A stretch of DNA of 64,000 bases from NCBI RefSeq assembly GCF_030407435.1, contig NZ_JASDDK010000005.1, forward strand, positions 124,001 to 188,000. Direction: 5' to 3'. Below, piece by piece: positions 9,875 through 18,957 of this stretch. The number at the start of each line of letters is the position of its first letter. Positions within the stretch are counted from its first letter, which is position 1. Below the pieces are notes generated by a model. That model was given only the letters and a program-made list of their open reading frames with translations, ran no database searches and was not told the origin of the DNA. Position numbers and translations under genes: made by a program. This stretch comes from Winogradskyella bathintestinalis (GTDB lineage Bacteria; Bacteroidota; Bacteroidia; Flavobacteriales; Flavobacteriaceae).

Positions 9875-9904
9875 TTGTTAAATAAGCTATTTATGTTATT
9901 TTTG
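9875..9904 (+). promoter_or_regulatory. Bacteroidota-type promoter of the parvulin operon
   Basis: A -33 TTG (9875-9877), a 19-base spacer and a -7 TATTTTTG (9897-9904) match the TTG-N18/20-TAnnTTTG consensus of Bacteroidota primary sigma promoters. The start should fall near 9911, leaving a leader of about 40 bases before the ATG at 9951. Confidence 0.8.
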
Positions 9905-9950
9905 CTGAGTTTGAAAAACGAATTCACTATATAATAATATTCTATAAATT

Positions 9951-11894
9951 ATGGGTTTTAAATTCCAATGGTTGTTTCTAGTATTTATCGCGATAAATTA
10001 TTCTTTTTCTCAAGATAAAGACCAGGTGCTTTTAAAAGTAGATGGTGAGCCGATAATGACTTCAGAATTTTTAAGGGTTTATAATAAAAATTTGGATTTA
10101 GTAAAGGATGAAAGTCAAAAAGATATTGATGGCTATTTAAAGTTATTTACTGAATACCAGTTAAAATTAAAAGAAGCGAAACGTTTAAAGCTTGACGAAG
10201 ATAAAAATTATCAACGAGAGTTTTCAAGATATAAAAAACAATTAATTCAAAATTACATTTCAGAAAACAAGGTTACTGATGCATTGGTAAAAGAAGCTTA
10301 TGATCGTGGTAATATAGACATCAATGCCACTCATATTTTAGTGCGCTTAGATGCCACAGCCAAAGATACTCTAAAGGTGTATAATGAAGTTTTAGCTTTA
10401 CGAGAACGTGTTTTAAAAGAAGGTTACGATAAAGTTAAAACTGAAATGCATAATGGTAACACCATTTTTTTAGAGGATTTGGGCTATTTTTCTGCATTTA
10501 AAATGGTTTACGATTTTGAAACTGCAGCTTACAATACTCCAGTTGGCGAAATATCAATGCCTTTTAGAACTCAATTTGGTTATCATGTAGTACAAGTAAA
10601 AGATAGACGTCCATCACGCGGAACGTTATCAGCGGCGCATATTATGGTTAATTTAAACTCTAGCGATTCACTGCGAGATCCTAAACAACGCATCAACGAA
10701 ATTTATAAAAAATTAAATCAAGGTGAGAGTTTTGAGTCTTTGGCCAAGCAATTTTCTGAAGATAAAAGTTCAGCTAAAAATGGGGGAAAAATAACACCAT
10801 TTAAAAGCGGACAATTAAGTTCTACAGTGTTTGAAGATGAAGCTTTTGCTCTTAAAAAGGATGGGGAGGTTAGTAAACCTTTTAAAACAGCTTATGGTTG
10901 GCACATTGTAAAGCGAATAGAATTAAAACCAATAGAATCGTTTGAAGATTTAAAAGTTGCTTTAGAAACTAAAGTACAAAGAGATTCAAGATCTAAGTTA
11001 ATTAACGAAGCGCTATTAGACAAGTTAAAAAAGCAATATAAAGTAACCTATAATACTGAAGCGAAATCTTATTTTGAATCTATATTAACAACAGACTTTT
11101 TTAAGAGATCTTGGTCTTTACCAACTAGTTTTAAAAACGACAATGTTGTATTCACAATTAATGACACCCCTTTTAGCTACGAAGCGTTCGGTAAACATTT
11201 AGTTTCTGCACAGCGCATTTACACTGGTAAATCCATGCCTTTTTCTAGCGTTATAACTAAAGAATTCGATAGCTTTTTCGAAAAATCAATTTTTCAATAT
11301 AGAGAAGATAATTTAGAAACTGAAAACGAAGAATACGCAAATATCCTTAAGGAATATAGAGATGGACTGTTATTGTTCGATTTAATGGAAAAGGAAGTTT
11401 GGAATAAAGCCTCTAAAGACACTGTTGGTTTAGAAACTTTTTATAAAAATAACCAATTGAAATATCAATGGAGCGATAGAGTAGAAGTTCTTATGGCAAG
11501 TTCGGCAGAGAAATCCAATATGAAGAAAATTCAAAAACTGATGAAAAAAGGAAAGTCCGAAGATTTTATAAAAACGGCTTTGAATACATCAGACAAACAA
11601 AATGTAATATTCACTAAAGGTATTTATAGAACGGATGATACTATTTTGCCTTCAAATTTTAAAGTAGAAAAAGGAATTTCGGAGATATACGAACATCATG
11701 ATGCTTTTCATGTTATGGATGTGATAGCCATATTGCCAGCAGGTCAGAAAACCTTAGAAGAAGCTAAGGGCAATGTTGTTAATGATTATCAAACACAAAT
11801 AGAAGCTAATTGGATTGCTGAGTTATATGATCGTTTTAAAGTTGAAGTTAACCATGATGCTTTAAACGCTATTATATCTAAAACAGGAAATTAA
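9951..11894 (+). CDS. Periplasmic peptidyl-prolyl isomerase, two parvulin domains
   Basis: A 647-residue exported parvulin/SurA-type foldase that should help outer-membrane and periplasmic proteins fold. A signal peptide ends near residue 20 (YSFSQ). A SurA-N-like helical segment (about 25-120) is followed by two parvulin domains: residues 126-219 (ATHILV... FGYHVVQVKDR) and 228-326 (AAHIMV... YGWHIVKRIE). The remaining C-terminal half is a flavobacterial extension without a recognised fold. It heads a cluster with two further SurA-like genes and has a clear promoter. Confidence 0.92.
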   Translation: MGFKFQWLFLVFIAINYSFSQDKDQVLLKVDGEPIMTSEFLRVYNKNLDLVKDESQKDIDGYLKLFTEYQLKLKEAKRLKLDEDKNYQREFSRYKKQLIQNYISENKVTDALVKEAYDRGNIDINATHILVRLDATAKDTLKVYNEVLALRERVLKEGYDKVKTEMHNGNTIFLEDLGYFSAFKMVYDFETAAYNTPVGEISMPFRTQFGYHVVQVKDRRPSRGTLSAAHIMVNLNSSDSLRDPKQRINEIYKKLNQGESFESLAKQFSEDKSSAKNGGKITPFKSGQLSSTVFEDEAFALKKDGEVSKPFKTAYGWHIVKRIELKPIESFEDLKVALETKVQRDSRSKLINEALLDKLKKQYKVTYNTEAKSYFESILTTDFFKRSWSLPTSFKNDNVVFTINDTPFSYEAFGKHLVSAQRIYTGKSMPFSSVITKEFDSFFEKSIFQYREDNLETENEEYANILKEYRDGLLLFDLMEKEVWNKASKDTVGLETFYKNNQLKYQWSDRVEVLMASSAEKSNMKKIQKLMKKGKSEDFIKTALNTSDKQNVIFTKGIYRTDDTILPSNFKVEKGISEIYEHHDAFHVMDVIAILPAGQKTLEEAKGNVVNDYQTQIEANWIAELYDRFKVEVNHDALNAIISKTGN

Positions 11895-11905
11895 GTCACA
11901 TTTTT

Positions 11906-12757
11906 TTGAAAAATATTTTATACATATTACTAATAAGCTCAATTTTTACCAGCTGTGATTATTTTAAAAGTTCAGATGATTTAGATCCTGTGGCTAGAGT
12001 TAATGACAATTTCCTCTATAAAGACGATATTAAAAATATTGTGCCAAAAGGGACTTTTAAAGAAGATAGTACACTCATTGTAAACGCATACATTAACCGG
12101 TGGGCACGGCAATTACTATTAATGGAAGGTGCTCTCGTAAACCTATCTGAAGAAAAACAACAAGAATTTTCTAAATTGGTAGAACAGTATAAAAATGATT
12201 TATATGCAAAAGCCTACTTAGAAGGTTTGGTTAAGAAAAATATTGACACTATCGTTCCGAGTGAGGAAGCACAATTGTTTTATGACGCCAATAAAGAGTC
12301 TTTTAAATTAAATGACGATTTGATTCAATTTAGATATATAAGTTTGCCACTTAACCCCATTAATTTAGATACTATTAAAACACGATTTAAACGTTTTAAG
12401 GCTAAGGATAAGGTATATTTAGATTCTATATCTGTTCAATTCAGATCCTCATCGTTAAACGATTCTATTTGGATTAAATTAAATCGTGTGGAAGAAAAAA
12501 TTCCTATAATAAATAATTCTAATAAAAATCAACTGTTAAAAAAAACTAATTTTCTACAGCTCAAAGATTCATTAAACCTATATTTGATGCAAGTTAATGA
12601 CGTACGACTTCAAAACGATTATGCACCTTTGGATTATGTACATTCGTCTATTAATAAAATAGTTATAAATAAGAGAAAATTAGAGCTCATCAAGCAACTC
12701 GAAAATGATATTACAAAAGATGCCATTAAAAACAATAAATTCCAAATTTATAATTAA
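11906..12757 (+). CDS. SurA-like lipoprotein lacking a parvulin domain
   Basis: A 283-residue probable lipoprotein. The lipobox is seen in ISSIFTSCDYF, with the Cys near residue 17. The sequence after it (VARVNDNFLYKDDIKNIVP) resembles the start of SurA-type chaperones, but no parvulin domain follows; the rest is charged and helical. It starts with TTG: no ATG is available upstream of the signal peptide and the next Met is at about residue 73. It lies 11 bases after the two-domain parvulin and overlaps the next SurA gene, so translation is probably coupled. It probably acts as a chaperone partner, though this is inferred from context. Confidence 0.8.
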   Translation: MKNILYILLISSIFTSCDYFKSSDDLDPVARVNDNFLYKDDIKNIVPKGTFKEDSTLIVNAYINRWARQLLLMEGALVNLSEEKQQEFSKLVEQYKNDLYAKAYLEGLVKKNIDTIVPSEEAQLFYDANKESFKLNDDLIQFRYISLPLNPINLDTIKTRFKRFKAKDKVYLDSISVQFRSSSLNDSIWIKLNRVEEKIPIINNSNKNQLLKKTNFLQLKDSLNLYLMQVNDVRLQNDYAPLDYVHSSINKIVINKRKLELIKQLENDITKDAIKNNKFQIYN

Positions 12758-14162
12758 AGCCGCTTTAATAGTTGGTTTTATTTCATTCAACTTTAGCAAT
12801 GCTCAGGAAATCATTGCTGATGAAAATACAGAACCTGTTGTAAAACAAAAAGATTCTGTGGCTAATAAATCGCGCATTAAAGCGGATGGTGTTGCTGCAG
12901 TGGTTGGTGATTTTATTCTTTTAGAATCTGATTTAGATAGAGAAATAGAACAATTAGAGGCACAAGGTGCAGATTTAAAAGGTTTAACAAGATGCGAACT
13001 TTTTGGTAGTTTGTTAGAAAATAAACTTTATGCACATCAAGCTATTCAAGATAGTGTGATTATTAATGAGTTGCAAATAAAATCTCGTGTAGACCAGCAA
13101 ATTCAGGGTATTTTGTCTCAGATGAATGGTGACATGGATCAAATGCTTAAATATTATAAGAAAGATTCAGAGCAAGCGTTAAGAGATGAAATGTACGAGA
13201 TCAATAAAAATGGTTTTCTCGCTCAAGAAATGCAGGCTAAAGTTACTGGAGATATTGAGGTTACCCCTGAAGAGGTTAGAACATTTTTTAACGATATTCC
13301 TAAAGATGAACGCCCTACTTTTGGTACTGAACTAAAGTTAGCACAAATTGTAATTATACCTGAAGTTACGGAAGACGCAAAACAGGCAGTTATCGATCGC
13401 TTAAAAGGCTTTAAAAAAGATGTTGAAGAAAACGGCTCTAGTTTTACTACTAAAGTATTGTTCTATACGGAAGATTCTGGTTCTAAAGCTGATGGTGGAA
13501 AATATACTTTAAACAGAAAACGACCTAGAATGGTTAAGGAATTTAGAGATGTCGCTTTTTCGATGCAAGAAGGTGAGATTTCAGAACCTTTTGAAACTGA
13601 TTTTGGATATCATATTATATTATTAGAAAAAATTAGAGGTCAAGAATACGATGTAAGACACATTTTGTTACGTCCAGAGCTTACTCAAGAAGCGATCAAA
13701 AAAGCTAAAGATGAAATTGACGAGGTAAGAGCAAAAATTGTTGATGGTACTTTAACTTTTGCTCAAGCGGCAAGAGAATTTAGTGATCAAGAAGAAACGA
13801 AGTATGAAGGTGGACAAATGACCAATCCTACGACACAAGATTTTAATTTTGAACTCACTAGAATGGATCCTGAATTATATTCTCAAATTCAAGATTTAAA
13901 AGATGGTGAAATAAGTGAAGTCTTTCAAGATGAAGACCGTGTAAATAGATTAAAATTTAAAATCTTAACGGTTACTGATCGTATTGATGATCATGAAGCG
14001 GATTTTGCTAAAGATTATTTAAAAATTAAAAATTTAGCTTTACAAGACAAGCAGATTAAAGCAGTTGAAAAATGGCAAACAGAAACGATTAAAGATACCT
14101 ACATTAAAATTAATGGGGAGTATAGAGATTGTGATTTTCAAAGTAATTGGCTAAAAAAATAA
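12720..14162 (+). CDS. SurA-like periplasmic foldase (parvulin PPIase)
   Basis: A 480-residue exported SurA-family chaperone. I start it at the ATG at 12720 rather than 12705, which puts a K-rich n-region and hydrophobic core before the cleavage-like SNAQ. It overlaps the previous gene by 38 bases. Domains: SurA-N helical domain (about 45-170, including GVAAVVGDFILLESDLD), first parvulin (about 195-300, ending FGYHIILLEK) and second parvulin (about 305-415, opening VRHILLRPE). Outer-membrane protein assembly is the expected job. It ends 6 bases before the MoxR ATPase. Confidence 0.92.
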   Translation: MPLKTINSKFIIKAALIVGFISFNFSNAQEIIADENTEPVVKQKDSVANKSRIKADGVAAVVGDFILLESDLDREIEQLEAQGADLKGLTRCELFGSLLENKLYAHQAIQDSVIINELQIKSRVDQQIQGILSQMNGDMDQMLKYYKKDSEQALRDEMYEINKNGFLAQEMQAKVTGDIEVTPEEVRTFFNDIPKDERPTFGTELKLAQIVIIPEVTEDAKQAVIDRLKGFKKDVEENGSSFTTKVLFYTEDSGSKADGGKYTLNRKRPRMVKEFRDVAFSMQEGEISEPFETDFGYHIILLEKIRGQEYDVRHILLRPELTQEAIKKAKDEIDEVRAKIVDGTLTFAQAAREFSDQEETKYEGGQMTNPTTQDFNFELTRMDPELYSQIQDLKDGEISEVFQDEDRVNRLKFKILTVTDRIDDHEADFAKDYLKIKNLALQDKQIKAVEKWQTETIKDTYIKINGEYRDCDFQSNWLKK

Positions 14163-14168
14163 TCGTAT

Positions 14169-15122
14169 ATGTCTGATGTTGCTAAAATTGAAAATTTCGT
14201 TAAAAAATACGCTGCCTTAAAGCAGGAAGTTGCGAAAGTTATTATAGGACAAGATGATGTCGTTAATCAAATTTTAATTTCAGTTTTTTCCGGTGGTCAT
14301 TCCCTATTAATAGGCGTCCCTGGTTTGGCAAAAACCTTAATGGTTAATACTATTGCCAAAGCACTTGGTTTAGATTTTAAGCGTATTCAGTTTACGCCAG
14401 ATTTAATGCCGAGTGATATTTTAGGAAGTGAAATCTTAGATGAAAACCGCCAATTTAAATTTATAAAAGGCCCCATATTTGCAAATATAATTTTAGCTGA
14501 TGAGATAAACAGAACGCCGCCAAAAACTCAAGCGGCGTTGCTAGAAGCTATGCAAGAACGATCAGTTACAGTTGCAGGTCATCAGTATAAATTAAATTTA
14601 CCTTATTTTGTTTTAGCTACTCAAAACCCTATAGAGCAAGAAGGAACGTATCCGTTACCAGAGGCCCAATTAGATCGTTTTATGTTTGCAATTAATTTAG
14701 AGTACCCATCATTTCAAGAAGAAGTTGATGTGGTAAAAGCGACAACTACAGATTCAAAAATCGCAGTAAATTCATTATTCACAGCTGAAGAAATCATCGA
14801 TTTTCAAAATGTTATTCGTCGTATTCCTGTTGCCGATAATGTGATAGAATACGCTGTTTCTTTAGTAGCTAAAACAAGACCTAAAGCTAACACAGCTGCA
14901 GATATAGTTAAAGAATTTGTAGATTGGGGTGCCGGCCCCAGAGCTTCTCAAAATTTAATTTTAGGAGCCAAAACGCATGCGGCGATTAATGGAAAATTCT
15001 CTCCAGATATTGAAAATATACAAGCTGTTGCAACAGGCATTCTGAGACACCGAATTATTAAGAATTATAAAGCAGAAGCTGAAGGTGTAACGGATGAGAA
15101 GATTATTCGGAGTTTATTTTAA
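14169..15122 (+). CDS. MoxR family AAA+ ATPase
   Basis: A 317-residue AAA+ ATPase of the MoxR/RavA type, which act as chaperones that insert cofactors or mature complexes. Walker A is GVPGLAKT (49-56) and Walker B with its extension is LADEINRTPPKTQ (DEINR 111-115); sensor 1 is seen as ATQNPIEQEGTYPLPEAQLDRF. It is the last gene of the parvulin operon. The usual MoxR partners (a DUF58 protein and VWA proteins) are not next to it; the neighbours are SurA-like foldases, which hints at a role in envelope protein maturation. Confidence 0.93.
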   Translation: MSDVAKIENFVKKYAALKQEVAKVIIGQDDVVNQILISVFSGGHSLLIGVPGLAKTLMVNTIAKALGLDFKRIQFTPDLMPSDILGSEILDENRQFKFIKGPIFANIILADEINRTPPKTQAALLEAMQERSVTVAGHQYKLNLPYFVLATQNPIEQEGTYPLPEAQLDRFMFAINLEYPSFQEEVDVVKATTTDSKIAVNSLFTAEEIIDFQNVIRRIPVADNVIEYAVSLVAKTRPKANTAADIVKEFVDWGAGPRASQNLILGAKTHAAINGKFSPDIENIQAVATGILRHRIIKNYKAEAEGVTDEKIIRSLF

Positions 15123-15163
15123 AACAGAAACACTATTGTTATTATAAATTAAATAGCATGTTT

Positions 15164-15745
15164 CTACCCATGAATCGTTTCCCTATTACCAAGGTCTTTC
15201 ATTATGCCGGCTTCATGGTTGAGTAGGGCTTCCCACTTTTCGTCTACTTCTTTTCGATCACCATATTTCCGAGCAAAATTTAAAAACATCGTGTAATGGC
15301 CTGCTTCACTAATCATAAGTTTCCGGTAGAATTTGGCTAGTTTTTGATCTTCTAATTCTTCAGATAATAACCTAAATCGCTCACAACTACGCGCTTCAAT
15401 TAATGCGGCATATAAAAGTCTATGTACTAATTGAGTAGTTCTACTTCCTCCTTTAGGGAAAAATTTTATGAGCGCAATAACGTAATCATCTTTACGATCC
15501 CTGCCAAGTGTCCAACCGTTTTCTAAGATTCTATCATGTACCATTTTAAAATGGCTCATTTCTTCTTCAACAAGATCAATCATTTCTTGAACGAGTTCGG
15601 TGTATTCTGGAAAACTTACTATTAAAGAAATTGCAGTACTTGCTGCTTTCTGCTCACAATAAGCATGGTCAGTTAAAATATCTTCAATATTCTTTTCCAC
15701 AATATTAACCCATCTTGGATCGGTTGGTAATTTTAGTCCTAACAT
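15164..15745 (-). CDS. miaE: tRNA-(ms2io6A37) hydroxylase MiaE
   Basis: A 193-residue ferritin-like diiron monooxygenase that hydroxylates the isopentenyl side chain of modified A37 in tRNA. Diiron ligand motifs are visible in order: E31 in CEQKA, the EEEMSHF stretch (about 60-66), EARSCERF (about 118-125) and SEAGHY (about 148-153). Length matches the family. It is the last gene of a minus-strand run from dnaX, starting 2 bases after the stop of the lipoprotein gene. Requires MiaA/MiaB products as substrate; those genes are not in the window. Confidence 0.93.
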   Translation of the reverse strand: MLGLKLPTDPRWVNIVEKNIEDILTDHAYCEQKAASTAISLIVSFPEYTELVQEMIDLVEEEMSHFKMVHDRILENGWTLGRDRKDDYVIALIKFFPKGGSRTTQLVHRLLYAALIEARSCERFRLLSEELEDQKLAKFYRKLMISEAGHYTMFLNFARKYGDRKEVDEKWEALLNHEAGIMKDLGNRETIHG

Positions 15746-15747
15746 AT

Positions 15748-16332
15748 TTATTTTAATTCTTCTTGAACAATATTTGATTGTCCTTTATCATCAATAATTA
15801 AAGCATGAGAAACATTTTTATCTGATTCAGGAATGGCATACATAATATGTATGAAAACCTTATTTTTATAAATAAGATCATCATTAACTTCTATCGATTT
15901 TAATACCGCAAGAGTATCAAAGTTATAAGACTTTAAATCTCTAGTTAAAGTATTATCAAAATTAAAGACTTTATTCACTTTTTGCTTATCGAAATGTTCT
16001 TGATAAACTTTTACATTATTCTTAAAAACACTCACCTCAAATTTAAAGTTTCTATAATGAGTTTGATAATTTATAGTATCTTTTATCTTTGAAAAACGAA
16101 CCGCTTTAGAAAGATCTGTATAGGTTTTTATCTTTACGCGAAAACCATTGCTCATCAATGTATCTACTTCGTGTTCAAAATAGGTTTTTGGAATAAAAAC
16201 ATTAGTCTCAAAATTTACGGTTTTTTTGAATGCGGCAATGCTCTCCGTTAAAGCTTGACTCTGAGATTTTCTACCTTCGCAACTAGTTAAGGCTATTATT
16301 GAGATTGTAAGTAATGCTAGTAAATGTTTCAT
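15748..16332 (-). CDS. Hypothetical lipoprotein
   Basis: A 194-residue protein from the ATG at 16332; an upstream in-frame ATG at 16353 would place extra residues before an otherwise normal lipoprotein signal. The signal is MKHLLALLTISIIALTSC, with the lipobox LTSC. The mature part is beta-rich and charged without a family I recognise. It lies between a 57-codon membrane gene and miaE on the same strand, with very short gaps, so it is probably in the dnaX operon. Function unknown. Confidence 0.78.
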   Translation of the reverse strand: MKHLLALLTISIIALTSCEGRKSQSQALTESIAAFKKTVNFETNVFIPKTYFEHEVDTLMSNGFRVKIKTYTDLSKAVRFSKIKDTINYQTHYRNFKFEVSVFKNNVKVYQEHFDKQKVNKVFNFDNTLTRDLKSYNFDTLAVLKSIEVNDDLIYKNKVFIHIMYAIPESDKNVSHALIIDDKGQSNIVQEELK

Positions 16333-16358
16333 CAGTTTAAATTTTCTAAACAATTAAT

Positions 16359-16532
16359 TTATTTACTCCTTTTTTTTCTTTCTCTAATAGTGAGAACCAT
16401 AGAAAAAATAATAAAAACACTTGATATGTTTGACAACCAAAACCCACGATCAAATTTTTCAGTGAATATAAAATTGGCAATCATTAAAATTGCGCTAGCA
16501 ATAATAAGGATTAAAGGTAAGTTTTTTTTCAT
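16359..16532 (-). CDS. Small membrane protein, 57 residues
   Basis: Reading the minus strand from the ATG at 16532 gives 57 codons and a TAA at 16359-16361. The protein begins MKKNLPLILIIAS, has two hydrophobic segments (about 5-22 and 31-48) separated by the polar TEKFDRGFW, and ends in a basic tail RERKKRSK (positive-inside). It sits 36 bases downstream of dnaX and 26 bases upstream of the lipoprotein gene, in the same direction. Membrane topology, codon quality and placement argue it is real. Function unknown. Confidence 0.7.
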   Translation of the reverse strand: MKKNLPLILIIASAILMIANFIFTEKFDRGFWLSNISSVFIIFSMVLTIRERKKRSK

Positions 16533-16568
16533 AAGGTATGGTTAGTTATATTAAAGGTCATTTACTAT

Positions 16569-18290
16569 TTAAATATCCAACCCAAAAGTCTGTCGCAATA
16601 CTTCGATATTAGGATTCTTTTCTTTCAGCTTTTCATATTTTTCCTGAGGAGTAAAAGCGTATTTTTTAGCGACCTCTTCATTAACTGTAATATCTAATTC
16701 TAAATCGTAATTACGTAATTTCTTTTTTATAAATGCCATCAACGGAAATGCAGCACGTTCTAATTCAATCTTGTTGGTATTATTAGAATAGATTAAATAA
16801 ATGGTGGTACCTTTTAGTTTAGGCTGATCCATTTGTAGTATTGATGCCATAATTTTTTCACCCTTCTTATCCATTTTATCTGTATAAATTTTCCAAGCGT
16901 CGTCAAGAGCTTCTTGAGTCACAGGCTCTCTTGGTAAATTTTCTTCATCAATAACCACATCCATTTGGCGTAACTGATGTCGTTTCTTTTCCCGAATACT
17001 TTTTAAGGATAATCCAGAGGTCGATTTTTTAGGTTGATTTATGGATATTCTTGGAATTTTAACTACTGGTTCTGCGACCTCAGTAACAGTTTCCTTTGGT
17101 TTTTCTTGAGAAATCGAAGTTTTTTCTGAAGCTTTTGCTTCTACTTTTGGTTTTGTAACCGGAATAGGTGTAATGCCTTTCGCTTTAAAATACGACGGCG
17201 AAATTATGAAGTGCTTACGATTTTTTTTTTCTCCATCAAAAGTGATAGAGGCGAGTTGCATAAGAGTTAATTCAACTAATAAACGTTGATTTTTACTAGT
17301 TTTATATTTAAGATCACAGTCATTGGCGAGCCGTATACCTTCCATTAAAAGACTATGCGACGTTTTCTGAGACTGTTCTTGATATTTTAAACTGGTATCT
17401 TCGCCAACTTCTAATAAAGGAATGGTTGAAGGATTTTTACAAACCATTAAATCCCTAAAGTGAGACGCCAATCCTGCAATATAATGATGACCATCGAACC
17501 CTTTAGATAGAATAGAGTTGAACTGAATTAGTAAATCAGGAATTTTATTTTCTAAAATTAAATCTGTACCGGTAAAGTAGGTTTCATAATCGAGCACATT
17601 TAAGTTTTCGGTCACTGCTTGTCTAGTAAGGTTTTTACCAGAAAAACTTACCACCCGATCAAAAATAGATAAGGCATCGCGCATGGCTCCATCTGCTTTT
17701 TGTGCAATGATATGAAGCGCGTCATCCTCGGCAGTAATACCTTGTTCTTTCGCGATAAATTTTAGGTACTCTTTGGCATCTGAAACCGTAATGCGTTTAA
17801 AATCAAAAATCTGACAACGTGATAAGATTGTCGGAATTATTTTATGCTTTTCAGTCGTCGCTAAGATGAAAATGCAATGCTTTGGTGGTTCTTCTAAAGT
17901 TTTCAAAAAAGCATTAAATGCCGCTTGAGATAACATATGAACCTCATCAATAATATATACTTTGTATTTTCCTACTTGTGGAGGAATCCGAACCTGATCA
18001 GTTAAACTTCTAATATCATCAACAGAATTATTAGACGCCGCATCTAATTCAAAAATATTGAAAGCAAAATCTTCATCTTCACTCGTATTTCCGTCACTAT
18101 TTATCATCTTAGCAAGAATACGCGCACAAGTAGTTTTACCTACACCACGAGGTCCAGTGAATAATAAAGCTTGAGCTAAGTGATTATTTTCAATAGCATT
18201 CAGCAACGTATTGGTAATAGCCTGCTGCCCCACGACATCCTTAAAGGTCTGGGGTCTATACTTACGGGCTGATACTACGAAATGTTCCAA
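16569..18290 (-). CDS. dnaX: DNA polymerase III gamma/tau subunit
   Basis: A 573-residue clamp-loader ATPase. Walker A GPRGVGKT is at 46-53, DEVH (Walker B) at 115-118, the TLEEPP segment and SRC sensor follow, and a long variable C-terminal part (about 360-573) would be the tau-like region. The zinc module present in E. coli DnaX between Walker A and the ELDAAS strand (four cysteines) is absent: residues 63-80 have no Cys. The start is TTG at 18290, which gives the expected N-terminus (MEHFVVSARKYRPQTF); no in-frame ATG exists nearby. It leads a minus-strand run to miaE. Confidence 0.96.
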   Translation of the reverse strand: MEHFVVSARKYRPQTFKDVVGQQAITNTLLNAIENNHLAQALLFTGPRGVGKTTCARILAKMINSDGNTSEDEDFAFNIFELDAASNNSVDDIRSLTDQVRIPPQVGKYKVYIIDEVHMLSQAAFNAFLKTLEEPPKHCIFILATTEKHKIIPTILSRCQIFDFKRITVSDAKEYLKFIAKEQGITAEDDALHIIAQKADGAMRDALSIFDRVVSFSGKNLTRQAVTENLNVLDYETYFTGTDLILENKIPDLLIQFNSILSKGFDGHHYIAGLASHFRDLMVCKNPSTIPLLEVGEDTSLKYQEQSQKTSHSLLMEGIRLANDCDLKYKTSKNQRLLVELTLMQLASITFDGEKKNRKHFIISPSYFKAKGITPIPVTKPKVEAKASEKTSISQEKPKETVTEVAEPVVKIPRISINQPKKSTSGLSLKSIREKKRHQLRQMDVVIDEENLPREPVTQEALDDAWKIYTDKMDKKGEKIMASILQMDQPKLKGTTIYLIYSNNTNKIELERAAFPLMAFIKKKLRNYDLELDITVNEEVAKKYAFTPQEKYEKLKEKNPNIEVLRQTFGLDI

Positions 18291-18488
18291 GTTAACTGAA
18301 CGAATTAAACATCTAATGATGCTGTGAAATATGATAAGTTATATAAATACAAATTTAAGAATAACCTATAAATTGTCCATGCTACATGGCCAAAATTAAG
18401 AGGAGTTATTAACATTCGAAGTTCAAAATATGAGACTTCAAGTAAAAAGTTCACAGTTTGATATTTAGTATTTAAAATTAGTTTATTG

Positions 18489-18496
18489 TAATTTTG
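18489..18496 (+). promoter_or_regulatory. -7 box of the rnpB promoter
   Basis: TAATTTTG matches the Bacteroidota -7 consensus TAnnTTTG. It places transcription start at about 18503, exactly where the 5' strand of RNase P helix P1 begins. I could not find a well-spaced -33 TTG. Confidence 0.7.
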
Positions 18497-18502
18497 CATT
18501 CT

Positions 18503-18899
18503 AGTAGATCGCCTTATCGCTTTTGTGCTGAACTTGTTTTAGAAATTATTTTCAATTTTTAAGTTAATCAGAAAAAGTTCTGAAACAAGTTTAGTACTTA
18601 AGAGGAAAGTCCGAACACCATAGTGTAATCATAGTGGTTAACAGCCACCAGTCGTAAGGCTAGGAAAAGTGCAACAGAAAGAATGTACAGGTAATGCTGT
18701 AGTGAAACCAGGTAAACTCTATGTGGTGCAATGTCATGTAAACTAACGTTTGAGCGTACACGCGCGATGGTTAGAGGGTAGGCAGCTAAAGTTTGCTGGT
18801 AACAGTAAACGCAGATAAATGATAAGGTAGTTTTATAGTTGTTTTTAGAAATTTTCTGAAAACATATAGAATGAACAGAATTCGGCTTATAGATTTACT
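18503..18899 (+). ncRNA. rnpB: RNase P RNA
   Basis: The catalytic RNA of RNase P, which trims tRNA 5' leaders. The conserved P4 5' strand is seen at 18602-18612 (GAGGAAAGTCC) and the 3' conserved region at 18875-18890 (ACAGAATTCGGCTTAT). The two ends pair as P1: AGTAGATC (18503-18510) with GATTTACT (18892-18899), one G-U. A 14-bp helix (18531-18544 with 18578-18591, one G-U) fits P3. About 397 nt, bacterial type A-like. The unit has its own -7 box and a strong terminator. A 64-codon ORF on the other strand upstream is not credited. Confidence 0.93.
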
Positions 18900-18905
18900 T
18901 AAATA

Positions 18906-18946
18906 AACAAGCTCTTTGTTAATGCAAAGAGCTTTGTTTTTTTTTA
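18906..18946 (+). terminator. Terminator of rnpB
   Basis: AGCTCTTTG (18910-18918), loop TTAATG, CAAAGAGCT (18925-18933), then TTG and a run of T to 18945. It lies just after the 3' strand of P1. Confidence 0.93.
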
Positions 18947-18957
18947 CAGATGGATTT

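Noticed and set aside
16324..16545. 73-codon plus-strand ORF
   Set aside because: It is antisense to the better-supported 57-codon membrane gene on the minus strand and to the start of the lipoprotein gene.
18305..18499. 64-codon minus-strand ORF upstream of dnaX
   Set aside because: Aromatic-rich with no domain look, and it ends next to the rnpB promoter; probably a chance ORF in an AT-rich leader.
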